DNA of 64,000 nt from G965276765 sp965276765 (GTDB lineage Bacteria; Actinomycetota; Acidimicrobiia; Acidimicrobiales; Palsa-688), in NCBI GenBank assembly GCA_965276765.1, contig OZ255627.1:1178001-1242000 (forward strand). The letters are read 5' to 3'. Shown here piece after piece: positions 23,471 through 32,004 of the stretch (the first letter of the stretch is position 1; every line of letters starts with the position of its first letter). The notes beneath the pieces are model-generated. The model was not told where the DNA came from. It saw only the letters and a list, made by a program, of their open reading frames with translations, and made no database searches. Position numbers and translations under genes: made by a program.

Positions 23471-24031
23471 ATGCAGAAGGATTGCCGGGCCCCGGGGGCG
23501 GTGGGCCAGCGGCTCCGCGAGATCAGGGCCGGTCGGGGGATGACGTTGACGGCCCTGGCCGAGGCCAGCAACCTTTCGACCGGGCTGATCAGCCAGGTCG
23601 AACGGGGCCTCAACGACCCGAGCCTCGAGACGCTCCGGAAGGTGTCCAAGGTCCTCGACGTCCCGTTGTTCAGCCTGTTCAGGGACGACGACGACCCGGT
23701 GGTGGTGGTCAGGCGCAAGCGCAGGATGCTGGTCCAATCGCCCTCGCAGGACATCACCTATTCGCGGATTTCCGCCGGTAACGGACTGCTCGAGGTCATC
23801 CACGGCCGGCTCAACCCGTACAGCGCTTCGAGCCAGGAGCCGTGGTCGCATCCGTCGGAGGAATGCCTCGTCGTGCTCCACGGTGCCCTCTGCGTGGAGG
23901 TGGCGGGCGTCGACTACGAGCTCTGCGTCGGCGACAGCTGCTCGTTCGACTCGACCCGACCCCACCGCTACAAGAACCACTTCGACCAGCCGGCGGAGTT
24001 CATGATCAGCATTACGCCCCCTTCGTACTGA
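23471..24031 (+). CDS. XRE-type regulator with C-terminal cupin domain
   Basis: A 186-aa protein with an N-terminal HTH at about 11-66 (LREIRAGRGMTLTALAEASN then STGLISQVERGLNDPSLETL) and a cupin barrel at about 100-180 (SHPSEECLVVLHGALCVEVA then GDSCSFDSTRPHRYKNHFDQ). Proteins of this layout bind a small metabolite in the cupin and control catabolic genes. The likely targets are the VOC gene 23 nt downstream or the divergent histidine kinase; a GTTGCG-N14-CGCAAC repeat precedes it. Confidence 0.92.
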   Translation: MQKDCRAPGAVGQRLREIRAGRGMTLTALAEASNLSTGLISQVERGLNDPSLETLRKVSKVLDVPLFSLFRDDDDPVVVVRRKRRMLVQSPSQDITYSRISAGNGLLEVIHGRLNPYSASSQEPWSHPSEECLVVLHGALCVEVAGVDYELCVGDSCSFDSTRPHRYKNHFDQPAEFMISITPPSY

Positions 24032-24054
24032 CGAGGTGCGCCACACTTGTGGAC

Positions 24055-24417
24055 ATGAAACCAAGCGGTGTGCACCATGTCTCGATCAACGTCGACGACG
24101 TCGATGCGGCCATCGGGTTCTACGTCGACGGGTTGGGGATGACGGTCCGCTCCGACCGGCCCGACTTCGATTTCGGTGGTGCCTGGCTCGACGTCGGGGC
24201 CCAGCAGGTGCACCTGATCGAAGCCGACCCGCCGGCCGACCACGGGCAACATTTCGCCGTCGCCGTCGCTGACCTCCACGCGACCGTGGCCGAGCTGCGC
24301 GGTCGCGGCCTCGAGGTGAGCGAACCCAAGGCATCGGGAACGAGCCTCCAGGCCTTCGTCAACGACCCGGCCGGCAATCGGGTCGAGCTGCACCAGCCGG
24401 GCGCCTTCGCCTCGTAG
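24055..24417 (+). CDS. VOC (glyoxalase/bleomycin resistance) family protein
   Basis: A single-module 120-aa VOC protein, ATG 24055: GVHHVSINVDDVDAAIGFYV, GLGMTVRSDRPDF, HFAVAVADLHATVAELRGRG and FVNDPAGNRVELHQPG. Metal-ligand-like His and Glu residues are at the expected strand positions (H8, H64, E114 approximately). Substrate unknown. It follows XRE-cupin by 23 nt in the same direction and converges with the LarA-like gene. Confidence 0.88.
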   Translation: MKPSGVHHVSINVDDVDAAIGFYVDGLGMTVRSDRPDFDFGGAWLDVGAQQVHLIEADPPADHGQHFAVAVADLHATVAELRGRGLEVSEPKASGTSLQAFVNDPAGNRVELHQPGAFAS

Positions 24418-24420
24418 CGG

Positions 24421-25629
24421 TCAGGGGCCGGCCAAGCGGAAGAGCTCTTCGCCGGCGTCGGGGACGACGAGCAGGTCGGGGTCGGTCTCGGCGCGCGCCG
24501 TCCACGCCGCCACGTCGATGCCGGCCGGATCCAGGTAGCCGAGATTGTGGGCCCGGCACGTGGCCGCATCGATGCCCGTGGCGAGGGTGACCGTGACCCG
24601 GCGCCGCTCGCCGTCGATGGCCGACCAGGTGCCGTCGCCGCTGACGTGGGTCGAGTGGGCCAGGACGCTCCCCGGGTAGTGCCCGAAGCGGTCCCACTGG
24701 CCGGTGAAGTAGTCACGGACGTGGTAGCCAACCTCGGCGATGAGATCCCCGTGGGTGACCGAGACGGCCGTGACGTGCGGGGCGTGAACGATGATCTCCC
24801 CGCCGTCGGCGACGACCGGGTCGACCTTGTAGACGCCCTTGGCCGCCGTCCACAGGTCCTCGTAGCGCTCGGGCATGACGGAGAGGACGGTGCGGACCGG
24901 GTGGGGCACCCGTCGGATGTGGACCTGCGCCGAGCGCTCGGCGGCGGCCGCCCACGCCTCCTCGGGCCGCCCGGAGAAGCAGGCATGGAGCCCGCCGCCG
25001 GCCGCCACGACCAGAGCCAGGCACCACCGATCGGTGGGGACGAGGGCGGCGGCCCGGTCGATGACGGCCCGCACGGGGTTGGCCCCGAGGGTGCCGATCA
25101 GGGCGCTCGAGGTGAGGATGGCCCCCAGCCAGTGGGTGGAGTCGATGATCTCCCGGCCGGCGACGCCGGGGAAGAGGTACTTGTTGCCGCCGGAGAAGCC
25201 GACGACCTCATGGGGGAAAACGGGACCGCAGATGATGACGGCGTCGGCTTCGACCACGGCCCGGTTGAGGCGCACGTCGATGGCGTCGGCGATGCGACCG
25301 CCACTCAACTCCCTCACCTCGCCGGCGGGGATCGTGCCGACCGACACCAGCCGATCGGGGCGCCACCACTCGTGGTTGCGAACGTCGCCATCGACCGGCC
25401 CGACGTGGCGGGCCAGGGCCGGCGCGCTCATCGGCTGGTGGGTGCCGAGGGCGACGAGCCACACCACCTCGGCCGCCCGCCCGCCGATGGCGGCGTCGAG
25501 CCGGCCCGCGACCCGCGCCAGCGGCACGCTTCGGGTCGCGTCGGGGACGAGGACGACGATCCGCTTGCCGGCCGGCTCGACGCGCGCCACCAGCCGCTCG
25601 ACTGCCTCGGTGAGCTCGGCATCGTTCAC
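24421..25629 (-). CDS. LarA-like (DUF2088) nickel-pincer racemase family protein
   Basis: A 402-aa protein, GTG 25629, with the LarA family signatures VVLVPDATRSVP, VALGTHQPMS, VFPHEVVGFSGGNKYLFPGV and FTGQWDRFGHYPGSVLAHST. LarA isomerises 2-hydroxy acids using a nickel pincer nucleotide attached to a Lys. None of the cofactor-making genes larB, larC or larE is in the window, so the cofactor must come from elsewhere or the protein has another role. It starts 4 nt after the Kelch/NHL gene and probably shares its transcript. Confidence 0.85.
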   Translation of the reverse strand: MNDAELTEAVERLVARVEPAGKRIVVLVPDATRSVPLARVAGRLDAAIGGRAAEVVWLVALGTHQPMSAPALARHVGPVDGDVRNHEWWRPDRLVSVGTIPAGEVRELSGGRIADAIDVRLNRAVVEADAVIICGPVFPHEVVGFSGGNKYLFPGVAGREIIDSTHWLGAILTSSALIGTLGANPVRAVIDRAAALVPTDRWCLALVVAAGGGLHACFSGRPEEAWAAAAERSAQVHIRRVPHPVRTVLSVMPERYEDLWTAAKGVYKVDPVVADGGEIIVHAPHVTAVSVTHGDLIAEVGYHVRDYFTGQWDRFGHYPGSVLAHSTHVSGDGTWSAIDGERRRVTVTLATGIDAATCRAHNLGYLDPAGIDVAAWTARAETDPDLLVVPDAGEELFRLAGP

Positions 25630-25633
25630 AGGG

Positions 25634-27802
25634 TCAGCCGGTCTGGGGGTGCGTCGGGGTGGTGCCGTTGGGGAGCAGCAGGTCGAAGCCGTCGGGGATG
25701 GAGATGACCCCTGCGGTCGTCCCCGGCTTGTCGGTGAGGCCGTACTGCCACACGATGCTGTGCGTCGCCGGGTCGATGGCCACCATCCGGTCGCGGTAGT
25801 CGTCGTTGACCATGATGAGGCCGTTGGGGAGCCGCTCCGCGAGTGACGGCTTCTTCAACATGGCGTCACCCGATGTGGCGTCGTAGCGCCAGCTCACGTG
25901 ACCTTGCCGGTCAAACTCGAGGACCCGGCCTTCCGCCGGCGGGTCGTAGTCGGTCATGAGGTACTTGTTGGTCCCGAGCTGCTGGGGGTCGGACGGGTAG
26001 TTGACGCCGGGGATGTGCACCGTCCACACGAGCCGGCCCTTGGGCGTGTACTCGTCGACCCAGGAGCCGTGGATCTCCGAGACGAGGACGTCGCCGTCGG
26101 CCAGGGGGGTGTCGCCATTCGGGTAGGCGACCGACTTCGGCGGGTTGTGGACGTCGAGACCGTTCCCGATCTTGCCGACAATCCTCTTTCCGGGCGAGAT
26201 GAAGAGGATCCGGTTGTTGGAAGCGTCGGCGACGGTGACGACGCCGGACTTGAGGAGGTAGGCGTCGTCGGGCTGGTCGAGGTAGCCGGGAAGCGCGCCG
26301 GGGACGCCGGGATGGCCGTACTGCCAGAGGAGCTTGCCCGACGGGTAGCCGATCTCGACGATGGTGTGGTTGTTCTCCTGGTTGGAGATGATTCCCGTGC
26401 CATGCTTGAAGAAGAAGGCGTCGTCGGGGAAGTAGAACCCTCCGGGCGGCGCCGGGGCGTGGGCCGAAGGATACTTCCACGTGATGTTCCTGGCCCGGTC
26501 GAGAGCGACCAGACGGTTGTTGCCCCGATCGGCGACGAGCAGCGTTCCTGAGTAGGGAGCGCCGGCGCCGGGAGCGCCGGCCGGCCCACCGTAGGGGCTC
26601 GGCCGCAGGGAGATCACCGTCGTGAGCGAACCCGATGCGATCCCGGCGGCGTCCTTGCCCGACTGGGATGCTACCTCGCCACCGACGAGGTAGCCGATGC
26701 TCTTCGCGCTCGATCCGACGGTGGCGTACCCGGCGAAGGCAACCGCCTGGGGCAGCAGCCCGGCGTCGAGCACCTTGTGGGTCGATGGCACGTAGGCGTC
26801 GATCTGGGTCTGGGTCGATCCGTGCGGGACCTGCCCGCCGGCCAGGTAGATGGTGCCGTGGATGACGAAGGCGGCGGCGCCGTAGATGGCACGCGGCAGG
26901 TGGCCGACGATGCTCGCCGAGTGGGTCGCAGGGTCGATCATCTGGATGTCGTCGGTGGCCGTCGTCGCCGAGCCGCCGGCGGCGGTCTGGCCTCCAAACA
27001 CGTAGATCCTGCCGTCGATGGCGGTGACGGCGGGGTAGCGAACCGGCGTTGGCAGGTTGGCCACCTTCGTGAAGTGCCGACCGTCGACGGTGGCGAGCAC
27101 CCCTGGCAGGTAGTGGGTCCCGTCGTACCCGCCGACGATGTAGGTAGTCGTGGTGGCGTGTCCGCCGGCGCCGGCCGAGATCGACGCTACGGCCAGGTCC
27201 GACCTGGGCTGCGGCAGCGCGCCACCGGCCGTGCCGGTCGGCTGGCCGCCCGGCGGGATGGCCGGCGCAGGGACCGACTGGACGCCGGCAACGGTCGTGG
27301 GGGATCCGCCACCGAAGACAACGGCTCTCGCTCCTATGGTCGCGGCGGCGGCGTCGTGGACCCCGGTCGCGAGCCGGCCGGCGGGCGCGATGCGGCCCGT
27401 GGCCGGGTCGATGGTCGAGACGTCGGCGGACGATGTGCCGGCGGCCGTGAGCCCTCCGAGAACGGTCAGCCCGGCGCCGTTGGCGACGACGGCTTCGCGT
27501 GAGAGGGCCGCAGCGAGCGACCACGACTCGACGCCGGCCTCGATCGATGGAGGGGTCGTCACGGCGCCGGCCTTCGACCTTCCGGTCCCCGCGACCGAGC
27601 GGACGGCGCGTCCCGCTCTGCGCCCGGTGCTCCCCCCGGAGAGCGACGTGGCGAGAACCACGGCGACCACCACCACGAGAAGGCCAGCGACGGTGAAGGT
27701 CCGCCGCCTGCGGATCTGGCGACGGCGCCTGGCCCTGGCGCGGGCCGTGGTTCGAGTCGAGGTTCGGGCCGTGGTTCGGGGCGGCTCGGACGGTGTCTGC
27801 AC
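25634..27802 (-). CDS. Membrane-anchored Kelch plus NHL-type beta-propeller protein
   Basis: About 722 aa from GTG 27802. A basic, Arg/Thr-rich cytoplasmic start (residues 1-36) is followed by one membrane helix (37-56), so the rest is extracytoplasmic. Residues about 75-390 carry Kelch-like repeats (AVVFGGGSP, YIVGGYDG, IYVFGGQTA, IYLAGGQVP, GYLVGGEVA). Residues about 430-720 form a second propeller with LLVADRGNNRLVALDRARNI, VTVADASNNRILFISPGKRI and a final VAIDPATHSIVWQYGL, as in arylsulfotransferase-like and NHL proteins. Ligand unknown. It is cotranscribed with the LarA-like gene. Confidence 0.8.
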   Translation of the reverse strand: MQTPSEPPRTTARTSTRTTARARARRRRQIRRRRTFTVAGLLVVVVAVVLATSLSGGSTGRRAGRAVRSVAGTGRSKAGAVTTPPSIEAGVESWSLAAALSREAVVANGAGLTVLGGLTAAGTSSADVSTIDPATGRIAPAGRLATGVHDAAAATIGARAVVFGGGSPTTVAGVQSVPAPAIPPGGQPTGTAGGALPQPRSDLAVASISAGAGGHATTTTYIVGGYDGTHYLPGVLATVDGRHFTKVANLPTPVRYPAVTAIDGRIYVFGGQTAAGGSATTATDDIQMIDPATHSASIVGHLPRAIYGAAAFVIHGTIYLAGGQVPHGSTQTQIDAYVPSTHKVLDAGLLPQAVAFAGYATVGSSAKSIGYLVGGEVASQSGKDAAGIASGSLTTVISLRPSPYGGPAGAPGAGAPYSGTLLVADRGNNRLVALDRARNITWKYPSAHAPAPPGGFYFPDDAFFFKHGTGIISNQENNHTIVEIGYPSGKLLWQYGHPGVPGALPGYLDQPDDAYLLKSGVVTVADASNNRILFISPGKRIVGKIGNGLDVHNPPKSVAYPNGDTPLADGDVLVSEIHGSWVDEYTPKGRLVWTVHIPGVNYPSDPQQLGTNKYLMTDYDPPAEGRVLEFDRQGHVSWRYDATSGDAMLKKPSLAERLPNGLIMVNDDYRDRMVAIDPATHSIVWQYGLTDKPGTTAGVISIPDGFDLLLPNGTTPTHPQTG

Positions 27803-27917
27803 GCCTTGTGTTCTACTCGCCGGGCGCGACCGATGGGACACGCCGCCGCTGACGTGGGTGTTCGGCTCCCGGTTCGCCGTAGTCTTGCGAACGGACCTCA
27901 ACGTCGAAAGGGTTGCG

Positions 27918-28820
27918 TTGCCGCAGTTCACCTCGCCCGGTGCGCCCCAGCCGTCCTCCGCCGAGCAGGCCGCGCTGGAGGAGGCGGTGACGGCCCGGGT
28001 GCTGGCCAGCTTCGACACCAGCACCTCGGCCCGGTACCGCGACGTCATGCGGAGCCTGGTGACGCATCTGCACGCCTTCGCCCGAGACGTCAGGTTGAGC
28101 CAGGAGGAGTGGGAGCTGGCCATCGATTTCCTCACCCGGGCCGGCCACATCACGACCGATCGGCGCCAGGAGTTCATCCTCCTGTCCGACGTCCTCGGGC
28201 TCTCCATGCTCACCGTGGGCATCAACGCCCCGGTGGCGGCCGGGGCCACCGATGCCACGGTGCTCGGTCCGTTTTTCGTCGACGACGCGCCCGAGGTCGC
28301 CATCGGTGCCGACATCGCCGCCGGCGCCAAGGGGGTGCCCTGTTACGTCGCCGGTACGGTCCTTTCGACCGAAGGGTCCCCGGTGCCGGGGGCGCGGATC
28401 GAGGTATGGGAAGCCGACGAGGACGGCTTCTACGACGTCCAGTACGAAGGCCATCGGGTGGCGGCGCGGGCTCGAATGCACTCCGGTGACGAGGGTGAGT
28501 ACCGGTTCTGGGCCGTGAGGCCGGCGCCGTACCCAATCCCCCACGACGGCCCCGTCGGTGACCTGCTCGAGGCGGCGGGACGGGGCGTGATGCGCCCGGC
28601 GCACCTGCATTTCAAGGTCGACGCGCCCGGGTATCGGACCTTGATCACCCACCTCTTCGTCGCCGGCGACGACTACCTGGACCGCGATGCCGTGTTCGGT
28701 GTGAAGGACAACCTCGTCGTCGACGTCAGCGAGGAAGAAGGTGGCCTGGCGCCCGACGGCTCGGAGCGCGTCGGCGGGTGGAACCGCATCGGCTACGACC
28801 TCGTGCTCGCGCCCCGCTGA
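27918..28820 (+). CDS. Intradiol ring-cleavage dioxygenase (hydroxyquinol 1,2-dioxygenase-like)
   Basis: A 300-aa non-heme iron(III) dioxygenase. The N-terminal helical domain (SFDTSTSARYRDVMRSLVTH) is typical of catechol/hydroxyquinol enzymes. The iron ligands are Y172 (GFYDVQYEG), Y205 (PAPYPIPHDGP), H229 and H231 (RPAHLHFKV). Hydroxyquinol dioxygenases open 1,2,4-trihydroxybenzene to maleylacetate. The TTG start at 27918 is chosen for the GAAAGG ribosome site upstream and for domain length; no ATG or GTG is available in the right place. It is divergent from the Kelch gene. A TfdB-like phenol hydroxylase lies 5 kb away. Confidence 0.9.
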   Translation: MPQFTSPGAPQPSSAEQAALEEAVTARVLASFDTSTSARYRDVMRSLVTHLHAFARDVRLSQEEWELAIDFLTRAGHITTDRRQEFILLSDVLGLSMLTVGINAPVAAGATDATVLGPFFVDDAPEVAIGADIAAGAKGVPCYVAGTVLSTEGSPVPGARIEVWEADEDGFYDVQYEGHRVAARARMHSGDEGEYRFWAVRPAPYPIPHDGPVGDLLEAAGRGVMRPAHLHFKVDAPGYRTLITHLFVAGDDYLDRDAVFGVKDNLVVDVSEEEGGLAPDGSERVGGWNRIGYDLVLAPR

Positions 28821-28842
28821 GGGCAGCGACGCCGACGCTGGC

Positions 28843-28878
28843 GCTCAGATCCGTCCGGCGGCTCAGATCCGTCCGTCG
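28843..28878. repeat. 18-nt tandem repeat x2 carrying the stop codon (minus strand)
   Basis: GCTCAGATCCGTCCGGCG is followed by GCTCAGATCCGTCCGTCG. On the minus strand both give DGRI-stop; the used TGA is at 28863-28865 and the second copy is downstream. Confidence 0.95.
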
Positions 28879-29888
28879 GCGACGGCCCGCTCGATCCAGG
28901 GGATGACCTCGTCGAGCGTCTCGTCGAGGGTCGTCGTCGCCTCGAAGCCGAGCACGTCCCTGGCCTTGTCGACCCCGGGAACGCGGCGTTTGACGTCGTG
29001 TTCGAAGGGGTCGTCGCTCGTGAAGCGAAACGGAGCATCCTGGCCTTTGATCTTGGCCCAGATCATGCGGGCCAGATCGAGAACCGTCGTTGACGTCGCC
29101 GTCGAGAGGTTGAAGTCCTCGTTCAGTGCCCCCGGGTGCTCCATGGCCATGACGATCCCGCGAGCCAGATCACCGCCGTAGGTGTAGTGCCGGATCTGGC
29201 TGCCGTCGCCCAGGATGTGCACGGGATCCTGGCCCTTCAAGATCTTCTGGACCAGGTCGGGGACGACGTGGCTCATGGCGAGCTTCACGTTGCCGCTCAT
29301 CACCTCGGCGTCGCCGATGGCCCGGCCTTCGCCCACCCCCACGCAGTTGAAGGGGCGGAGGATGGTGTAGGGGAGCTGGTACTGATCCCATGCCGCCCTG
29401 GCGAAGTACTCGACGGCCAGCTTCTGGAATCCGTACGAGGACCGCGGCGGAGGATCCGTGTGCTCGTTGCCTTCTTGCGAGGGCCAGCGGTCGGTCGATT
29501 CGAACACCATCGAAGAAGACAGGTACGTCACCTTCGCCAGTCGGCCCCCTTGGTGGGCGGCGATGGCGGCGTCGCAGGAGGCGGCGATGATGCGCTCGTT
29601 GGTGGCCAGCAGGTCGTAGGCGTAGGTGTGGAAGTAGGAGATCCCGCCGATCATGGCGGCACCGACGATGAAGTGGTCGGCGTCGGCGAGCAGGTCCTTC
29701 AGCAGCCCGACATCGCGAGCGTCGGCCTCCACAAGGCGGTAGCCGGGGTGGTTGTCGTACGAGTGGGAGGCGGGACCGTACTTGGAGAGGTTGTCGATCC
29801 CGACGACCTCGTGACCGTGGCGAAGGAGCTCATCGACGACGTAGCCACCGATGAACCCGGCGGAGCCGCTCACGACCACCCGGCTCAC
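28863..29888 (-). CDS. NAD-dependent nucleotide-sugar epimerase/dehydratase
   Basis: A 341-aa extended SDR, GTG 29888. It has an N-terminal NAD loop GSAGFIGGYVVDELLRHG, a Ser-Tyr-Lys active site with YLSSSMVFES and SSYGFQKLAVEYF, RPFNCVGVGE and the sugar-nucleotide region HILGDGSQIRHYTYGGDLAR. Acts on a UDP- or dTDP-sugar; exact product not readable. It overlaps the GT2 gene by 4 nt and is the last of a three-gene operon. Its stop lies in an 18-nt duplication. Confidence 0.9.
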   Translation of the reverse strand: MSRVVVSGSAGFIGGYVVDELLRHGHEVVGIDNLSKYGPASHSYDNHPGYRLVEADARDVGLLKDLLADADHFIVGAAMIGGISYFHTYAYDLLATNERIIAASCDAAIAAHQGGRLAKVTYLSSSMVFESTDRWPSQEGNEHTDPPPRSSYGFQKLAVEYFARAAWDQYQLPYTILRPFNCVGVGEGRAIGDAEVMSGNVKLAMSHVVPDLVQKILKGQDPVHILGDGSQIRHYTYGGDLARGIVMAMEHPGALNEDFNLSTATSTTVLDLARMIWAKIKGQDAPFRFTSDDPFEHDVKRRVPGVDKARDVLGFEATTTLDETLDEVIPWIERAVADGRI

Positions 29889-30658
29889 TTGGTGGCTTCC
29901 TGGAGGACGTCGGGGTTCACGGGCCGGGAACCTACCCGCCTTCTGAGGGCTTCCACCGTCAGCTCGGGGCCGAAGGCGAAGCGGTACCAGTAGAGATACC
30001 GGGGTAGCCACGCCATGAGCTTGAAGTTGGACACGCCAAAGCTCCGGTCGAGCCACACGGTCGGCACCTCGGCGACGGGGAGCCTGAGGCGGCGGGCCTT
30101 GGCCACGAGCTCCAAGCCGACCTCGAACCCGTCGGACGAGTCGATCCCGACCTCCCGGACGAACGATCGCTTGTAGGCCTTGAACGAGTTGGTTGCGTCC
30201 CGGGTGCCGACCCGGGCCAGGAGGCCGAGCGACACGCCGGCACCGCGCGACAAGAACCCCTTGATCAGGGGTCCGCCGATCTGCTGACCACCGCTCGAGT
30301 ACCGGGACGCGGCCGCGACCACCACCCCGCGCTCGACAAGCCTGGCCAGTTGGTCGATCTGCTCGGGATCGTCGCAGCCATCGGCCATCGTGACGACGAC
30401 GACATCGGCTCGGGCCACAGAGAATCCGTAGCGGATGGCAAAGGCGGGGCCAGGTCCGAGGGTGTTGATGGCAACCTTGACGCGCCCATCCTCACGCGCG
30501 TACTTCTCGACCCACGGCACGGTGGAGTCGTCGGGACTGTCGCAGACGACCAGGACCTCGCAGGGCAGCGTGACGACCTCGAGGATCCTGTCGAGGCACG
30601 AGACGATGGTCCCGGCCTCTTCGTACGCCGTGACGAGCACGGACACCCGCGGCGTCAC
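29885..30658 (-). CDS. Family 2 glycosyltransferase (dolichol-phosphate-mannose synthase-like)
   Basis: A 257-aa GT-A enzyme: VSVLVTAYEEAGTIVSCLDR, acidic sites VVCDSPDDST and TMADGCDDPEQIDQLARLVE, and NSFKAYKRSFVREVGIDSSD then GFEVGLELVAKARRL. This resembles enzymes that move a sugar to polyprenyl phosphate. A C-terminal amphipathic Trp/Tyr-rich region (LPRYLYWYRFAFG) may contact the membrane. 4-nt overlaps on both sides place it between the sugar dehydrogenase and the epimerase. The lipid-linked sugar could feed the GT-C proteins nearby. Confidence 0.88.
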   Translation of the reverse strand: MTPRVSVLVTAYEEAGTIVSCLDRILEVVTLPCEVLVVCDSPDDSTVPWVEKYAREDGRVKVAINTLGPGPAFAIRYGFSVARADVVVVTMADGCDDPEQIDQLARLVERGVVVAAASRYSSGGQQIGGPLIKGFLSRGAGVSLGLLARVGTRDATNSFKAYKRSFVREVGIDSSDGFEVGLELVAKARRLRLPVAEVPTVWLDRSFGVSNFKLMAWLPRYLYWYRFAFGPELTVEALRRRVGSRPVNPDVLQEATK

Positions 30659-31845
30659 ACCAGGACCTCGTCGTTGATGACCCCCCAGATGTCGACGACG
30701 GGCAGCGTGGTCCTCAGGTCGGCGTAGCGGTGGTGCGGAGCCCCGACGACCAACACGTCGGATGCGGCGAGCACCTCCTCGAGCTCGACGATCTCCTGAC
30801 CCTTCACGTACGGGTCGGTGCAGAGCACGGCCGCAGCCCGAAACCGCAGGATCCGCCGCAGCTTGTAGCTCAGGCTCGAGCGGGTGTCGTCACTCTCGCC
30901 CTTGAAGGCCATCCCGAGGATCCCGACGCGGAGGCGCTCGAGGTCCCATCGTCGGGCCATCCGCTCGACGACGTACAGCGGAAGGCCCTCGTTGACCAGC
31001 ATGCTGGCGTGACCGAGCACGAAATCGTTGTTGTTGAACGCGGCCAACTGCATCGTGTCCTTCAACAGGCACGGGCCGGCGGCGAAGCCGGCCGCCGGCA
31101 GATCGGCCGCACGCGGGTAGTGGTAGGTGAGGGCCGTGCGGATTCTCTCGTAGTCGAGACCGTGATCGTTGGCGATCTTGAACAGCTGATTGGCGGCGGC
31201 GAACTTGAGGTACCGGTAGCTGTTCGTGAACAGCTTGGCGAGCTCCGCCTCTTCGGGCAGCAGCGCCACCGTCTCGCTGGCCAAGGCGCCAAACAGCTTG
31301 GTGGCCCGCTCGACGACATCGTCGGTCCTGGCCGCGACGATCTGCGGGAGCTCGAACAACTCGACCATGGCCCGGCCCTCGGCGATCCGCTCCGGGCAGA
31401 ACGCGACGTCGACCGCAAGACCCGAAGCCGCCAGTTGCTGCTCTACCTTGGCCGTCGCCCCGGGGAACAGGGTGCTGCGCAGGACGATCAACTGCCCGGC
31501 CCTGAGGTGCTGGGCCACGCCGAGCACCGCGTCGCTTACGGCTTGTGGGTCGGGATTGAGGTGCTCGTCGATCGGGGTGCCGACGACGAAGATCACGTGC
31601 TCGGCTCCGGAGAGGACGGCAGGATCGGTCCCTGCGACGAGCGTGTCGCCGGCCACCCTGGCCAGCATGTCGGATGCCCCCGGCTCGTCGAACGGCATGC
31701 GACCGGCGTTGACCCGATCGACGGCGGCCTTGTCGACGTCGTAGATCTTCACGTTGAGACCCCGGCTGGCAAACGCCAGCGCGAGCGGTAGTCCGACGTG
31801 ACCGCAGCCACCGACGACCGCTACCGGGTACGGAAAATCGTTCAA
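30655..31845 (-). CDS. UDP-sugar (ManNAc/glucose-type) 6-dehydrogenase
   Basis: A 396-aa two-step NAD-dependent dehydrogenase related to WecC/TuaD. The Rossmann loop is VAVVGGCGHVGLPLALAFAS; LRSTLFPGAT and FCPERIAEGRAMVEL follow; the catalytic Lys is K214 (SYRYLKFAAANQ) and Cys C259 (AAGPCLLKDT). It oxidises the sugar 6-hydroxyl to a uronate. The start is decided by the ribosome site: a perfect AGGAGG sits 8 nt before TTG 31845, while the in-frame GTG overlaps it. First gene of the sugar operon, divergent from the GT-C gene. Confidence 0.9.
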   Translation of the reverse strand: MNDFPYPVAVVGGCGHVGLPLALAFASRGLNVKIYDVDKAAVDRVNAGRMPFDEPGASDMLARVAGDTLVAGTDPAVLSGAEHVIFVVGTPIDEHLNPDPQAVSDAVLGVAQHLRAGQLIVLRSTLFPGATAKVEQQLAASGLAVDVAFCPERIAEGRAMVELFELPQIVAARTDDVVERATKLFGALASETVALLPEEAELAKLFTNSYRYLKFAAANQLFKIANDHGLDYERIRTALTYHYPRAADLPAAGFAAGPCLLKDTMQLAAFNNNDFVLGHASMLVNEGLPLYVVERMARRWDLERLRVGILGMAFKGESDDTRSSLSYKLRRILRFRAAAVLCTDPYVKGQEIVELEEVLAASDVLVVGAPHHRYADLRTTLPVVDIWGVINDEVLV

Positions 31846-32004
31846 GTGGGCCACCTCCTGAAGGCCGGACGCGTCCCGCGCTCTTCCTGGGAAGGAGAGG
31901 GCGGGATCCGGACCGAACCGCTCAGGACGGTAGCCAGCTTCCTTGCCGGATTGGGCGCGGGCCGACCCACGATGACGGGAAGCTACTGGTAGACCGATGC
32001 CCCG

